From Guillardia theta CCMP2712 (taxonomy: Eukaryota > Cryptophyceae > Pyrenomonadales > Geminigeraceae), in contig NW_005434649.1 in assembly GCF_000315625.1 (NCBI RefSeq), positions 494,882 through 558,881 of the forward strand: a DNA stretch of 64,000 bases, given 5' to 3'. The translations under genes were made by a program, and so were the position numbers. A model generated the notes under the pieces. The model had not been told where the DNA came from, searched no databases, and worked only from the letters and a program-made list of their open reading frames with translations. Of the stretch, positions 32,471-43,759 are shown piece by piece. Within the stretch, counting starts at the first letter, position 1. Each line of letters starts with the position of its first letter.

Positions 32471-33610
32471 ATGCGTATCGACATTTCTCCCTCCATACAT
32501 CTGGGGGGCGAAGAAACGATTCTTTGCAGGCAGCAAACAACCAACCCCGATATCACGCTGTATAGCTCCTGGTTCTGCCCGTTTGCTCAGCGCGTTTGGG
32601 CCTATTTGGAAGAATTGGTAGAGAGAGACATCATTCAGTACCAGTGGATTGAAATCAACCCTTATGAAACTCGTAGTGATGGTGGTTGCACAAAACAACC
32701 GCTTTCAATCGATGCCAAGCGTCAGCAATACCCTGATTTTGTGGATGTGAGCCCACGAGGGTTGGTTCCGGTGAGCTATCTCTCCTTGCTTTATCGCGCT
32801 TGGCTTATTGTATTTCTTTGCAGGCCATCAATCACGATGGATTCGGTGTAAATGATAGTATGGTGATTTGTGAATATCTTTCCGACGTCTTCGAGCCATC
32901 GCGACAACGTACAGACGATGGAAGGAATCATGGGATTTTGCAGCCTTGGAACGTGCAAGAAAGAACCAAAGTAAGGATCTTCTGGGAGCATATCAGCAGC
33001 CAAGTGATCCCTTGCTTTTACCGGTGACATGAACGATGAAAATTTCTGAAAACACCGTTGCTGACCCACTTTGCAGACTTTTAATGACAGCGGATCAAGC
33101 GGGCAGAGAAGATGCTCATGTGAAGCTGTTGGCGGGGTTGAGATATGCAAACAACTTCATGCTGTCCATTTCATCGTCTGGATTCTTCTTGGGGGAGGGA
33201 CGATACAGTCTCGCCGACCTCTCTCTTGCGCCATGGTGGTTCCGCTTTCTCTGTGTGCTGGGTCCATACCGGAACTTTCAAGTGCCCAACACTGAGGAAT
33301 ATGCGAGGTTGCATCTTTGGTGGCAAGCGGTGAGCAGCTTCTTGAGGGAGAAGAGATGAAACTAACTTTGCTGTTCAGATGTTGAATTGCAAGTCTTTCT
33401 GCAGAACTTTGGTGTCACCCGAGAGGCTGATGGAGAACTACGAGGAGTATTCGGATGGGTAAGAGAACACATCGTCTCCTGTCGTTCATCTTCTGACTTG
33501 ACCTCAGAACTGCTACTTCGGAGATCGCGCGGACGTTGCTGGGTTCTCGTGCTATCCCACGGAACCCGGCGAAGATCGACAGCTTCGTAGGGAAGCCTCT
33601 TGAAGCCTGA
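32471..33610 (+). CDS. Omega-class glutathione S-transferase
   Basis: Five exons join in phase (32471-32770, 32824-33023, 33077-33329, 33379-33458, 33508-33610; 311 residues). The N-terminal thioredoxin-like domain has SSWFCPFAQRVW (about residues 35-46). The Cys-Pro-Phe-Ala active site is that of omega GSTs, which use Cys for thiol transfer and reduction of dehydroascorbate or glutathione adducts. The conserved cis-Pro turn is GLVPA at the exon 1-2 junction, followed by SMVICEYLSDVF, the glutathione-contacting SxxI.eYL. The helical C-terminal domain has YSLADLSLAPWW. The start ATG at 32471 gives about 30 extra N-terminal residues. No clear targeting peptide, so cytosolic is the simplest reading. 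Confidence 0.9.
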
Positions 33611-33709
33611 GGACCGCTAGGAAGGTCCACATGTACATGTCAAGACTTGCAGAGCGAAAGTTCGGCAGGCGTGTCCATTTTTTCGATTGGTGTGATTACA
33701 AACATGTCG

Positions 33710-35902
33710 TTAGGAACCCGTGTTTCCATTCCCCAGCATGCTCTGCACTCGCTCGAGCTCCTCCTGTGCATGTTTCGGAGAGTCTTCGTCAATGTCGAAG
33801 AGGAGACGCTGAGCCTGCGACTGCAAGAGTTTGATGAATCTCGAACGTAGCACCTCATCTGCTCCCGAGTCAACAAAGCAGTACAACAACAAGTCGCATC
33901 CTCATTGCATATGACAGCAACCTCAATCGCCACACATGATATGCACCAGCATCAGATGTTCCTTCTGCCCCACCCTTGCAACCCACAGCAGTACAATCCC
34001 CATCACCTGCATGACCCTTAACACTGTCTGCCATCCCTCGCATTGACTTGCTCATCTGGAGTGACCGTCAGGAGAGAAGCTGAGGAGGTAGAAAGTCTCA
34101 CGTTCAATCTTTCTTTCAGCGAGAGGTCCTCAATATCCTCCTCTTCCAGCTTCATGGCCTGCAGCAGAACCTCCTTCTCCTCCAGCTCGTCTAGCATCCC
34201 TTGGAGGGACTCATCTATTTCTTCCTCTCCCTCCTCCTCCCCCTTCTCTCCATTCCCCTCCACTTCCGGCTCCATGCTCCTCCTCTGCGCTCGACTCTGC
34301 AGTCTCTGCAGAACTTCTCCGTCGGAGGAAAGCAGCAGAAGCCTGCTTCCATATTAACCCTCGCAATGGGAGACGTTTTGTCCTTAGACCTGAAATCTTG
34401 GCCGAAGAGAGATTTGTTTTCTCCTCCTCCCACCACGACGCCCTGAAGCCCTTTGCAAGGAGCTATGCACAACTTGGCCTGTATTGCGAACATTTTCCGC
34501 AGGCAGAGTCAAGATCGAGGACAAGAATCGAACTGGAGACAGGGGGAGGAGAGGAGAGTTGATGTGAACAGGCTGGGGAAGGGGATGAAAGTAGTAAAAG
34601 AAGACAAGAGAGGAGGGAGAGAGGGAGGCTCGAAGAAAGAGATAGGAGAGGAAGTTGGGCAGATATCACAACGACAAGTAAACCAACAGCGAGATGTACA
34701 CAACAAGATGGTAGGAACAAGATGGTATAACGGCACCGTGGCTCCAGGGCCGTCCGTGTGCAAACAGCTTCCATCATCCCCGTTCCAAATCTTCATGGTC
34801 TTGTCCATGGAGACGCTGCAGATGTTGTTCGAACCTGCTTCATACGTGAACACGCCAAGAATGGCCCCAGCCTCTGTTCCGACCCGGCCAGTAACAGCAG
34901 TCATGTACTGAGTTCTGGTGGCTATAGGTGAAAGGAAGATTTAGAGGAGATCAAACTCTGCTCCTCTTCCTCCTCTCACCCCCTCAGAACAATCCTCGCT
35001 TGAAGCTGTCGAAGATCCCAGACGCCTTCCATGAATCTTCATACCAACACAGAACAAACGACTTGCACGCTACCTGTGAGGTGGTCTCCTGACCCTGATA
35101 GCAGTTCGCTCCCGTCGTCCTTCATGCAGAGACAGCAGACGTCCTTCGAGTGACCGCGGAGAACAACTCGTTCCTGGCCCCGCTAGCTGAACATGCTGGG
35201 AGGAGAGGAGGGGAGGGAGGACGATACAAGGGAGAAGGTGATACGATTGTGAACAAACAATGAAGGGTAAGAGCAAAAGAAGCAGGAGAAGAGTCGAGTC
35301 CCAAGGAGACGAGGAGGAAGAGACAGGGGACACACGCGGTGTTCTTACCTCCAAATCATGATCTAGGTATCGGATAGTCGCGTCGCTCACCCCGAGCACA
35401 AAGCCTTTCCTCTGCATATCGCGCTCTAGGCAGAAGACCCTGGCAGCTCCCTCAGGCCGCGATCCACAGGCAGAGCTGCGTCACCATGGGATCTTGTCAG
35501 GGTTCCTGCTCTCACCCCCAAAGACGTAGTCTGTCTCAGCGTTGATCGTTCGTTCCTGCAGCGGAGGAGCGAGGTTGAGAGGAGCGGACTCACTTCACCT
35601 GCTCCGCCTTACCTTGATGATGCACCCAGCCTCCAGGTCCCACAAGGACACAACGTTGTCAGCAGCACTCACGATGTTGCCGTTGTCCACATAGGAGGCA
35701 GCAAACACGTCCCCTGCCCAATGAGCATCATTAACTCCCCCCGTTACAGTCCCAAGGCCACCTTTCGGCTTCAAGGATTTGATCTCCTTTCCTTTCCTCC
35801 AATCCCAAATTTTGATCTCTCCATCCGATCCAGCTGTCAACACAGACCTTGAACGAGAATGAGTCCACCAACACCGACACCATCACTACAGCCATTATCA
35901 TT

Positions 35903-35937
<35 letters not shown>

Positions 35938-36450
35938 GTTGTACAATATCAGCAACATAGACGAACATCTGTCAGACCATCGTTACCATCCATTCACTCG
36001 TCTACTATATTTCCCCCTCCCCATCTTTCACTCACAGCTCCATCACAACTAACAGAGATAGCGTCCACCTTCCATCGGGGGACCATGACACAGCATAAAT
36101 CGCTTCTGCATGCCCGCGCAGGATCTTCAGCTGTTCACAATGCGCGATATCCCACACTCTACATCGTTGCCGACGTGAGGAGAGGACAACAGAAACTATC
36201 CGAACCATCCCATACCGGCACGTGTTGTCTTCGGAGCAAGTCGCTAACAACGTTTCATCCACTGGGCTGAAGCAGCAAGAAAACACTCTGTAGGAGGAGC
36301 AAGGGTGAGTACTTGCGGTGAGAGGGCAAGAAAGACCTTGACTCGTGCCCTCTCAGCTCTCCAACCTTGTTGAGTGACCTGTGACAAGATCAGGCCGATC
36401 GCAAACCCCACACCTCATCCCCCTCTTCCCCTTCCCCTTCCCCTTCCCCT
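33710..36450 (-). CDS. WD40-repeat protein with acidic coiled-coil C-terminus
   Basis: Multi-exon minus-strand gene. From the 5' side, WD repeats read LRGHES joined in phase to RVFSCCFSPVDETLLATCS, CRVWDIAHCEQLKILRGHAE, SDGEIKIWDWRKGKEIKSL, NVVSLWDLEAGCIIK, VVLRGHSKDVCCLCMKDDG, and MDKTMKIWNGDDGSCLH. The C-terminal exons carry a Glu-rich segment (34275 downwards) and a helical end (SRFIKLLQSQAQRLLF) to the stop at 33710. A beta-propeller scaffold is likely; the specific complex is not recognised. The 5' end is uncertain: the first exon seen (about 36420-36350) begins just downstream, on the minus strand, of a CCCCTT-repeat tract. An intron near 35900 holds an ATC/GAT microsatellite. Confidence 0.75.
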
Positions 36451-36768
36451 CCTCCTCTTTATCGCCCCCAGCTTCTATTCGACCAGTCCATTGACGATCG
36501 CCTGTGCCTTCAACACACTTGTCTGTCGATGATACAAGAGTTAGCAGGTATCGGTGTAGATCCTTTCCACACTTTCTGTACTCTCATTCGGAAAGTTCAT
36601 ATCAGCCTATGAAAGAACGCGCTGGAATCTCAATCTCCCTCAAAGTATTCAATCTCCTTCAAAGTTTTGTGGACGATCATTATTGTCAAAGATTTTGGCC
36701 TAACAGTACTACTTTCCTAGTCCGTCCACTCGCTTATCGCCATTTGCCCCTCCCCTCCCCTCCGCCAG

Positions 36769-37006
36769 GTCGGCAAGACTTCATCTGAGAATCGAACCTT
36801 ATGCGAAGCTTGTCCCGTCGGCAAGTTCGGAGTGGAGGAGCAGGGGAACGTGTCTTGCGCTGCCTGTCCTTCGGGGAGATACCAGGACAAGGAGGGGCAG
36901 GTGGAGTGCGTTCCTTGTCCAGCTGGCAGCTACGGGAATGACACCCAGCAGACGGCCTGCTACACGTGCCCAGCAGGTCTCACAACACAGACGTCAGGGG
37001 CGGCGA
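36769..37006 (+). CDS. Cys-rich TNFR/ephrin-receptor-like repeat exon, cut by assembly gap
   Basis: After a CCGCCAG acceptor an open frame encodes regularly spaced Cys pairs: LCEACPVGKFG, SCAACPSGRYQDKEG, CVPCPAGSYGND and CYTCPAGLTT. This is the GCC2/GCC3-ephrin_rec_like pattern found in large extracellular proteins of protists. The frame runs straight into the 100-N gap at 37007, so the gene continues in missing sequence. No matching exon is seen between 37107 and 37840. Upstream exons are not identified; 36481-36768 could be intron and 5' sequence. Probably part of a big secreted or membrane protein. Confidence 0.65.
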
Positions 37007-37106
37007 NNNNNNNNNNNNNNNNNNNNNNNNNNNNNNNNNNNNNNNNNNNNNNNNNNNNNNNNNNNNNNNNNNNNNNNNNNNNNNNNNNNNNNNNNNNNNN
37101 NNNNNN
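37007..37106. other. Assembly gap (100 N)
   Basis: Exactly 100 N, a conventional placeholder for unknown length. It is flanked on the right by a C11 run and CTC/CCT repeats, which probably stopped the assembly. Confidence 0.98.
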
Positions 37107-37840
37107 CCCCCCCCCCCACCTCCTCCTCCTCCTCCTCCTCCTCCTCCTCCTCTGATCGCGTCTGATTGTGACCATGGAATCCTGGCATTCCCTTCATTTC
37201 CTGCCCCTGTCTTCCCTCACTCCGATTTCTCTAGCTGAACCGTGCCACACTGTTGAGTTACAACGATATGGTGGGGGTAGTAGTTTTCGGGGGTAGTGGT
37301 AGGCCACAAAGAAGAAAAAGTCTATCTGGAAAAGGATATCCTAGGGTGGGGTAGTGAAACCTGGGGGTAGGTTGAGGCGCAAAATCAGGTCTACATTACT
37401 GCAAGCGTGAAGATATGGCGGGAAGATTGTGCAAGAGAAGGGAGAGAAGCAAGAATGGCGAGACTAGTGCGTTACAATGAGGATCTGAGAGATGTTTTCA
37501 GCTTACATGATGGCTGGTGAATAAAGACAGGAAGTGGAGCAGGAGCAGGAGCAGGAGCACGAGTAAGATCAGTGCAGCAATCAACAGTGCAGGTGAACGC
37601 AAGGGTGTAGCTGACGGAATCGCCCGCAAGAAGATTGTGTTGACGATAGTGAGGGTAGACAACGAGGTAGTAAGGAGGTAGTATGCAAGAGCGTCGTTGA
37701 CGAGCATGAAGACTCGCAGACCACCGCAAACAATGACACCATACAGAACCGACCTTCCTTTCTCCGTGCTCAAACTTGTCGCAGGGGAACGCTCTTTCGA
37801 GGCAAGGACGTAGGTGAAGAAGTGCAGCGGGAAGGGAGAG
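37107..37840. other. Short intergenic region after the gap
   Basis: Poly-C and CTC repeats to 37152, then a G-rich patch at 37265-37375 with GGGGGTAG runs, then the promoter side of the diflavin reductase gene. A hydrophobic minus-strand ORF overlapping 37498-37953 is judged a shadow. Confidence 0.4.
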
Positions 37841-40436
37841 ATGGCTTCCCTGCTCATCCTGTACGGCTCGCAAGGAGGGTGCGCGGAGGAAGTTGCCGAA
37901 AGGCTGGGCAGGGATTGTGAGCGACGAGGATACGAGGTCCGCGTAAGCGCCATGGACGACTACGATGTTCTGTCCCTCCCCTCTGAAGGCACCATGATCG
38001 CGGTAGCGAGCACGACGGGACAGGGTGATGCTCCGGACAATATGAGGAAGTTCTGGACTTTCTTGCTGAAGAAGTCCCTTCCTGCTCACTCTCTCGCTTC
38101 CACCTCCTTCGCTGTCTTCGGCCTGGGGGATTCGAGCTATGCCAAGTTCAACGCAGTGGCAAAGCGGCTGGACAAGCGTTTGGAGATGCTGGGGGGCAAG
38201 AGGATGCTTCCTCTTGGACTGGGCGATGATCAAGACTCTGGGGGATACGATCAAAAGCTGGATGTTTGGGCTGTTGAGCTATGGAAAGCGCTGGCACATC
38301 TGCATCCTCTTCCGGAAGGTTCGGTGCCGGACCTGTCAGACATCCTTCCTCCTTCTCGTTTCTGCGTATCGAAAGTTGGGAAGCGAAGCCTAGGCGCAGT
38401 CGATGGACGAGAAGGCCAGCAGCTACTTGCTACGATGAAGCTTGCACGTGGAGACTTTCATATCGCCCCTGTCCTAACGAACGTGAGCATCACGGGGGAG
38501 GGAGCAGTAAAGGAGGTCAGACACCTCGAGGTCGATCTCTCCTTGTGCAACCAGCCGTATAAGACAGGAGACATCCTGGCGGTCCAGCCGACGAATCGCC
38601 TGGAGGATGTGGAGAACTTCAGTAGGGTGATGCAACTGGATCTGGATGAGATGGTGAAGATCGAGCCGAACCCGCAGCACAGGTCAAAGACGGCCCTCCC
38701 TGCTCTCCTCTGCGGATTTGGGCCGGTTGCCGTACGCGACATCCTCCTTGTTCACTTGGACTTCATGAACACACCTCGGAGGCACTTCTTCGAGCTGCTA
38801 TTCCACTTTGCTACCGATAAGACACAGAAGGAGAGGATCGAGGAGCTCAGCAGCGTGTCCGGGAGAGACGATCTCTACGAATACTGCCAGAAGCAGAGGA
38901 GGACTTTCCTGGAGGTCTTCCGGGACTTCCCCGATGCCCGTCCTCCTCTCTCTTACCTCTTTGACATGATCCCCCCCTTGCGCCCTCGCCAGTTCTCCAT
39001 CTCTTCCTCTCCCCGCGTTGCTCCTCATCGACCCTCCATCACTCTGGCGATGGTCGACTACGTCTCGCGTACCAAGATGAGGAGGGTCGGTGTATGCACA
39101 TCCTACCTCAAGGAGATGCGTACATCGCCCCATCCGGACCAGCTCCTCTTCTCCATTAAGGAAGGCACCTTGAAGGTCATGGAGGAGGGCAGAGGACGGA
39201 ACCTCTAACGCAGATGCCCGCAGATCCCTGGGGTCAAGAGGATGAAGGAAGGCGGAACCGTGGAGGACGAGTTGAGGATGGAGACGTCGCAACTGATCGC
39301 ACCACTTATCATGGTGGCGACAGGGACTGGGATCGCTCCCTTCCGGTAGATGACTTCACTCCTCCCTCCTCCCTCCTCCCTCCTCCCTCCTCCCTCCTCC
39401 CTCCTCCCTCCTCCCTCCTCCCTCCTCCATCCTCCCTCCTCCCTTCCTCCTCCTTCTTCCTCCTTCGTTCATTCCTGAAGCCAGTGACATGCTGAGCAGA
39501 TCGATTATACAAGAACGGAGGAGCTTCCGCGAAAGCCTCTGGAGGAAGGGGTTTCCTGCCCCCGAGGTACATTGCAATCTCCTCACCTTCTCTCGAATCA
39601 TCCTCTCCCACAATCTGCATACGCTCCAATCTTCCCATCCCTCTCCTCCCTTTCTTCTCTCCTCGTCAACCATGTCGAGCAGAGCTGATCCCATCTGCAC
39701 TGTCTGCCACTGATGCTGGAGCAGATGAATGATGTCTTGGTGTTCGGCTGTCGAACCCCACAAGAGTTTCTCTACCGGCATGCGACTGCCTTTGTTGCCC
39801 TCTTTCTTCTGACCGGTGAACAGGGCGGAGCTGGAGGAGTACGAGTCTGCAGGGCATCTCAAGCGGCTGATTGTAGCATATTCAAGGATGCAGGTGAGGA
39901 GGGAAAGAGAAAGTGCGCAAGGAGCTGCGAAATATCCAATGATGTTCTTGGGTCAGGACAAGAAAGTCTACGTACAGGACAAGATCAGGGAGGAGGCTTC
40001 TCTCCTGTGGCATGCGCTCGAGGTTCTTCCAGCTTCGTTTTCCTCTTCTCCTGCTGATGGCCCTCTGCAGGAGGGAGGAGTCATCATGGTGTGCGGCTCC
40101 TCTGACAAGATGCCACGAGACGTGCGACAGGTCGACTCTCCTGCTTCCTGCCGCATACTGGGCCCCTTCATTTCTCCTCCTCCCTTTCCCCCCTCCCCCC
40201 CCTTCCTTCTCACTCCTCTTCTCTCCCTGATCTGGCACTTATCTACAACTCCTGCCTCCTTCCTCGCTCTGTCCTCCTGTCTCGGAAGCCTTTCAGCGCA
40301 TATCCCCATGATCCTCACTCGCGAGATCCAGGCGTTCGTGGACGTGGTCAACTCTGCTGGACAAGCAGACGATGCTGAGCAGTACGTCCGGACCCTCGAA
40401 GCAACACGAAGATACTTGCAGGAGACGTGGAGCTAG
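37841..40436 (+). CDS. NDOR1: NADPH-dependent diflavin oxidoreductase (NDOR1/TAH18)
   Basis: Eight in-phase exons: 37841-39175, 39224-39345, 39500-39566, 39726-39778, 39824-39893, 39957-40022, 40071-40130, 40332-40436; 625 residues, close to the family norm. The FMN flavodoxin domain (SLLILYGSQGGCAEEVA, STTGQGDAPDNMRKFW, FGLGDSSYAKFN) is followed by the FAD domain (RPRQFSISSSP is the FAD-binding RxYS-type motif) and the NADPH domain (IMVATGTGIAPFR, VLVFGCR, KVYVQDKI, VIMVCGSSDKM). It passes electrons from NADPH to Dre2/CIAPIN1 in cytosolic iron-sulfur cluster assembly. The start is the ATG giving MASLLILYGSQ. The intron 39779-39823 begins with GC, not GT. Intron 39346-39499 has a TCCTCCC repeat. 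Confidence 0.93.
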
Positions 40437-40502
40437 TCTGAGGCCGGACTTGCTGGCGGACCCCTGCTGGGCCTTGTTGATACGGTAGCCAACCTGTTGT
40501 TA

Positions 40503-41171
40503 TCATATTTCTTCCTTTCCCGTCCTGTTGGAACGCCTGTCGTGCCATTTCCAGTCTTCATCGCGATGCCACTGGTACCCCTTGTGCGCTCCTTTCAGCT
40601 CAACGCGCTTCCGCAACAACCTCACCACCTCCGCTGCGTCACCATGCTTGTCACTTGATGCTGGCCGTTTTCTCCTCATCGCCACAGTCAGGGCAGTTCC
40701 TCCTCCAGCATTCTCTATCGCAGCATCCGCACCGAGTTCAAGCAGAGCGTCGACCACAGCAGGATGGCTCTCCCATGCCGCATGCATGAGCGCTGTCCTG
40801 CCCATGTCGTCTTTAGAGTCGACCTCGGCTCCTAGCTCAACAAGCTCTCGAACAGGTCTCTCTAGCCCCATGGCCGCAGCTGCATGCAGTAACGTTTGTC
40901 CTCCGTCTCCTTTCCTCCGCAAGCAAGGACCGTTCTTGCCCACCAACTCTGCCAACCCGACACCATCCCCTGACTGCAAAAGTTTGTTCCCCTGCTCCCA
41001 GTCGTCGCTACTGCATTTTTGTCCTGAGTCATCATGGATTTGACCATTTCTCTGCCTTGCCTGCTCTTCTTGCTGCTCATGTTCCTTCGCTTTCCCTTCC
41101 TCCGCGCTGCTCGCCGCCACCATCACCGCCACCAACACAAGCAGCGGCACCAGCAGCCTTGGGCAGGGCAT
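40503..41171 (-). CDS. Secreted or lumenal ankyrin-repeat protein
   Basis: Intron-free, 222 residues from the ATG at 41171. The N-terminus MPCPRLLVPLLVLVAVMVAA is a clear signal peptide, unusual for ankyrin proteins, which are mostly cytosolic. A Gln/Glu-rich linker follows. From about residue 75 there are three to four ankyrin repeats (GQTLLHAAAAMGLERPVREL; GRTALMHAAWESHPAVVDAL; GGTALTVAMRR). The C-terminal end is basic and Trp/His-rich. Partner unknown; it probably acts in the ER lumen, secretory pathway or periplastid space. It is divergent from the lipase gene at 41266. Confidence 0.8.
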   Translation of the reverse strand: MPCPRLLVPLLVLVAVMVAASSAEEGKAKEHEQQEEQARQRNGQIHDDSGQKCSSDDWEQGNKLLQSGDGVGLAELVGKNGPCLRRKGDGGQTLLHAAAAMGLERPVRELVELGAEVDSKDDMGRTALMHAAWESHPAVVDALLELGADAAIENAGGGTALTVAMRRKRPASSDKHGDAAEVVRLLRKRVELKGAHKGYQWHRDEDWKWHDRRSNRTGKEEI

Positions 41172-41265
41172 GATTCGCACTACTTATCCCGCATCCCCCC
41201 ACATACCAGCACCCCGATCAGAACTTTTACTCAACACCCAGAGGACTTTTGTCGAGACGGTCGCC
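41172..41265. promoter_or_regulatory. Short divergent (bidirectional) promoter region
   Basis: Only 94 bp separate the ATG codons of the ankyrin gene (minus) and the lipase gene (plus). No TATA-like box is obvious. The two genes probably share control elements. Confidence 0.4.
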
Positions 41266-43375
41266 ATGGACGGGAAGCGATGGTGGCGGGGAATGGTGGA
41301 GGAGGAGAGGAGGAGGCTCGAGGCGACAACGACGACCAGGTAAGGCGATCAGTTGATACGAAGAGGAGGGAGGGATGGAGGGAGGGAGGGAGGGAGGGAG
41401 GGAGGGAGGGAGGGAGGGAGATAGGGAGGGAGGGAGGGAGGGAGGGAAGGCATTGGAGGAAGGAGGAGATAGAGGTAAATGAGACTTTGGAAGGGCAGAG
41501 GATGTGTTAGAACAGAGTCTGCACGTGGATCAGGAGTCCTATCTCATACAGGAATGTCATGATTGTGATGATGCAATGTGACTGCTCGGTGTGCATGTCG
41601 TTTTGCGATAGTGGCAGCGATTGCAATGACAAAACATCGGGAATCATGTCAACTGATGGAGGTTTCGACTTCTCACCTCAACTTGGCAGCCATGCAGCGG
41701 AAGTCCAGGAGTCTGGTCCCTCTCACTTGTTTGTATGGAGTCTCTTTGATCGCGACCAAGTGGCAAGCTGACTGGACGGCTTGCCATCTCAGATCCTGTC
41801 GCACGGGCTGTCGGGGACCTCCAAGGATCTATCTTTCCTAGCGAGGACGCTGGTAAGGCATCGCAAGGCTCTGCCTCCCTCTCACGTCTCTGCTCAGAAA
41901 GCGTCAGGCGAGAAGTTCCTCGTGCACCTTCCAGGTACCTCCTGTTGGCCCGCCATCCTCGTGTATGACCAGTAGGATCTTGAGCAGCTGTCAACGAGCG
42001 ACGAACGGGCGACGGGATTCACAAGGGCGCCGCCAGAATCGCTGAGGAGATCATCCAGCTGGTGAGGGCGGTCCCCTGCCCCTCCTGTCCTCTGACGTGG
42101 TCGTGATGCAGGTGACCTACAAGCCCTCCTTGAAGAAGATCTCGATGATAGGGCACAGGTGCGCGCGCAAGCTCCTCCCAGCACTCAACGATGACTCTCC
42201 TCCTCCTCCAGCCTCGGCGGGCTGTACCTGCGGTACTGCATGGCGCTCCTATGGGAGCTGCCGATGGGGCAGGGAAAGGAGCATGCAGGGAGAATCTGCG
42301 GGCTGGAACCTGTCCACTTCGTCACCACAGCAACTCCGCACCTCGGGGACCCTCACGGTTTCTCCAACGCACACGCGCCCAAGTTGATCAAGGAGTGGAT
42401 AGGAAAGACCATGGGGAAGGTGCAGGAGGAGGAGGAGGAGGAGGTGGTGGTGGTGGTGGTGATGGTGATGGTGATGGTGGTCGTGTGGAGGGGGAGGTGG
42501 AGGATGGATGGATGGTGCAAGGGACTGACAAGTAGGATGTGAAGAGCGTGCAAGAAATCTTCTGGGAAGACAAGAGCTCCGATTTCCCCCTCGTCCCTGC
42601 CATGGCGCTGGACCCCGTCTTCCTCACTCCCCTGAGCTCCTTCCCAGTCCGATACGCTCTTGCTGGGATCTGGGTAGTCCTTCTCTCCCTTGCCTGCATC
42701 GCGTCCTCATCTGGCGAGGCAGGGCGACCCGCTGGTTTCCTTCGAAGGCGCCCTGCTGGAGCTCAACACGGACGTAGCCAAGCATCCCAAGAACGGCGTT
42801 CGAACCAAGATCATGTACACCTACGTCGCCCGGCATCTCGAGGGCGCTGAGGTGACCTTGAACCCTTCGGCCGTCTATCCTGACGTGAGCGCGCCAGCAC
42901 GTGTTGTACGAGCACCAAGTGAAGCCGGCGGAAGCTGCGGACGCCTCCGGGCTCGAGGAGAACTTGACGAGAAGTCTTGAGGAGTGGCAGCGCGGAGGTC
43001 AACAGCGATGGAGCCCGTTGATCCTCTTGATGGTGAGGACGGTGAAGTTGTCAGCCCCTTCCTCTGACCTCAACCCGTCAGGCTGACTCGCTCAATCGCT
43101 GCGGGTGGAACAAGGTGGCCGTCGATTTCCGCTCCAAGAATCCCCTCAAGCAAGCAGCGCATCTAGTCCTCCTCGGCCTCTGACCCAGCCCTTCAGGTGG
43201 CTCCCCATCAACCATGCTAGGTTGTGCGCCAACGAAAAGCCTCTGTTCCGACCGGTGCTGCCCTTGACCCGGCATGTCAGTCATGAATAACATGCCCTTG
43301 CAGATTTCATGGATGTTGAGCGATGGTCAAGCTATCATGCAGGACTTGGCGGTGAAACTTGTCGGCAAGGAGTGA
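41266..43375 (+). CDS. DUF676-type serine lipase/esterase (alpha/beta hydrolase)
   Basis: Exon 1 starts at ATG 41266 (MDGKRWWRGMVEEERRRLE). Later exons give ILSHGLSGTSKDLSFLARTL, the oxyanion-loop HGL; NERRTGDGIHKGAARIAEEI; ISMIGHS joined across an intron to LGGLYLRYCMALLW, the nucleophile elbow GHSLGG; and VHFVTTATPHLGDP, typical of the DUF676 (ROG1/FAM135-like) family. C-terminal exons read SFEGALLELNTDVAKHP and ISWMLSDGQAIMQDL to TGA 43373-43375. Exons around 41550-41760 are unclear. A lipid acyl hydrolase is likely; the substrate is not known. GGGA repeats (41362-41452) and GGT repeats (42430-42480) lie in introns. Confidence 0.8.
41362..41452 (+). repeat. GGGA tetranucleotide repeat in intron 1 of the lipase gene
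   Basis: Long runs of GGGAGGGA interrupted by one GATAGG unit. Confidence 0.85.
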
Positions 43376-43638
43376 GACTGGAAGTAGGAGGGGATACTTG
43401 ATCCCCCAACCAAGCACTGAAGAGGGGAGATTGAGGGAGATTAAAGCTCGAGAGAATAAAGTTGATACAAGAAGACGAGTCGATCAATGCTTGTTTTACA
43501 AACCAATCGAAGTTGAACAATATGAATTAGTCTATCAATTATTTAGTAGAATGGTCAACACCTCTCAATGAAAGATTGTAGTTGATAAGGATAGTGTACA
43601 ATATCAAACAACTCCAAGGATGGGGCGCACGGGCTTTT

Positions 43639-43722
43639 TTACGCTCTCATGGATTTGAGAGCCTGACGGAGATATTGCAACTCATTTCTGCAGCAAAAGA
43701 AAACGTTAGTGAAAGAGACAAT

Positions 43723-43759
<37 letters not shown>

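Noticed and set aside
37472-38254. Long minus-strand hydrophobic ORFs opposite the start of NDOR1
   Set aside because: They overlap the well-supported flavodoxin domain in antisense and end in repeat-derived Leu runs.
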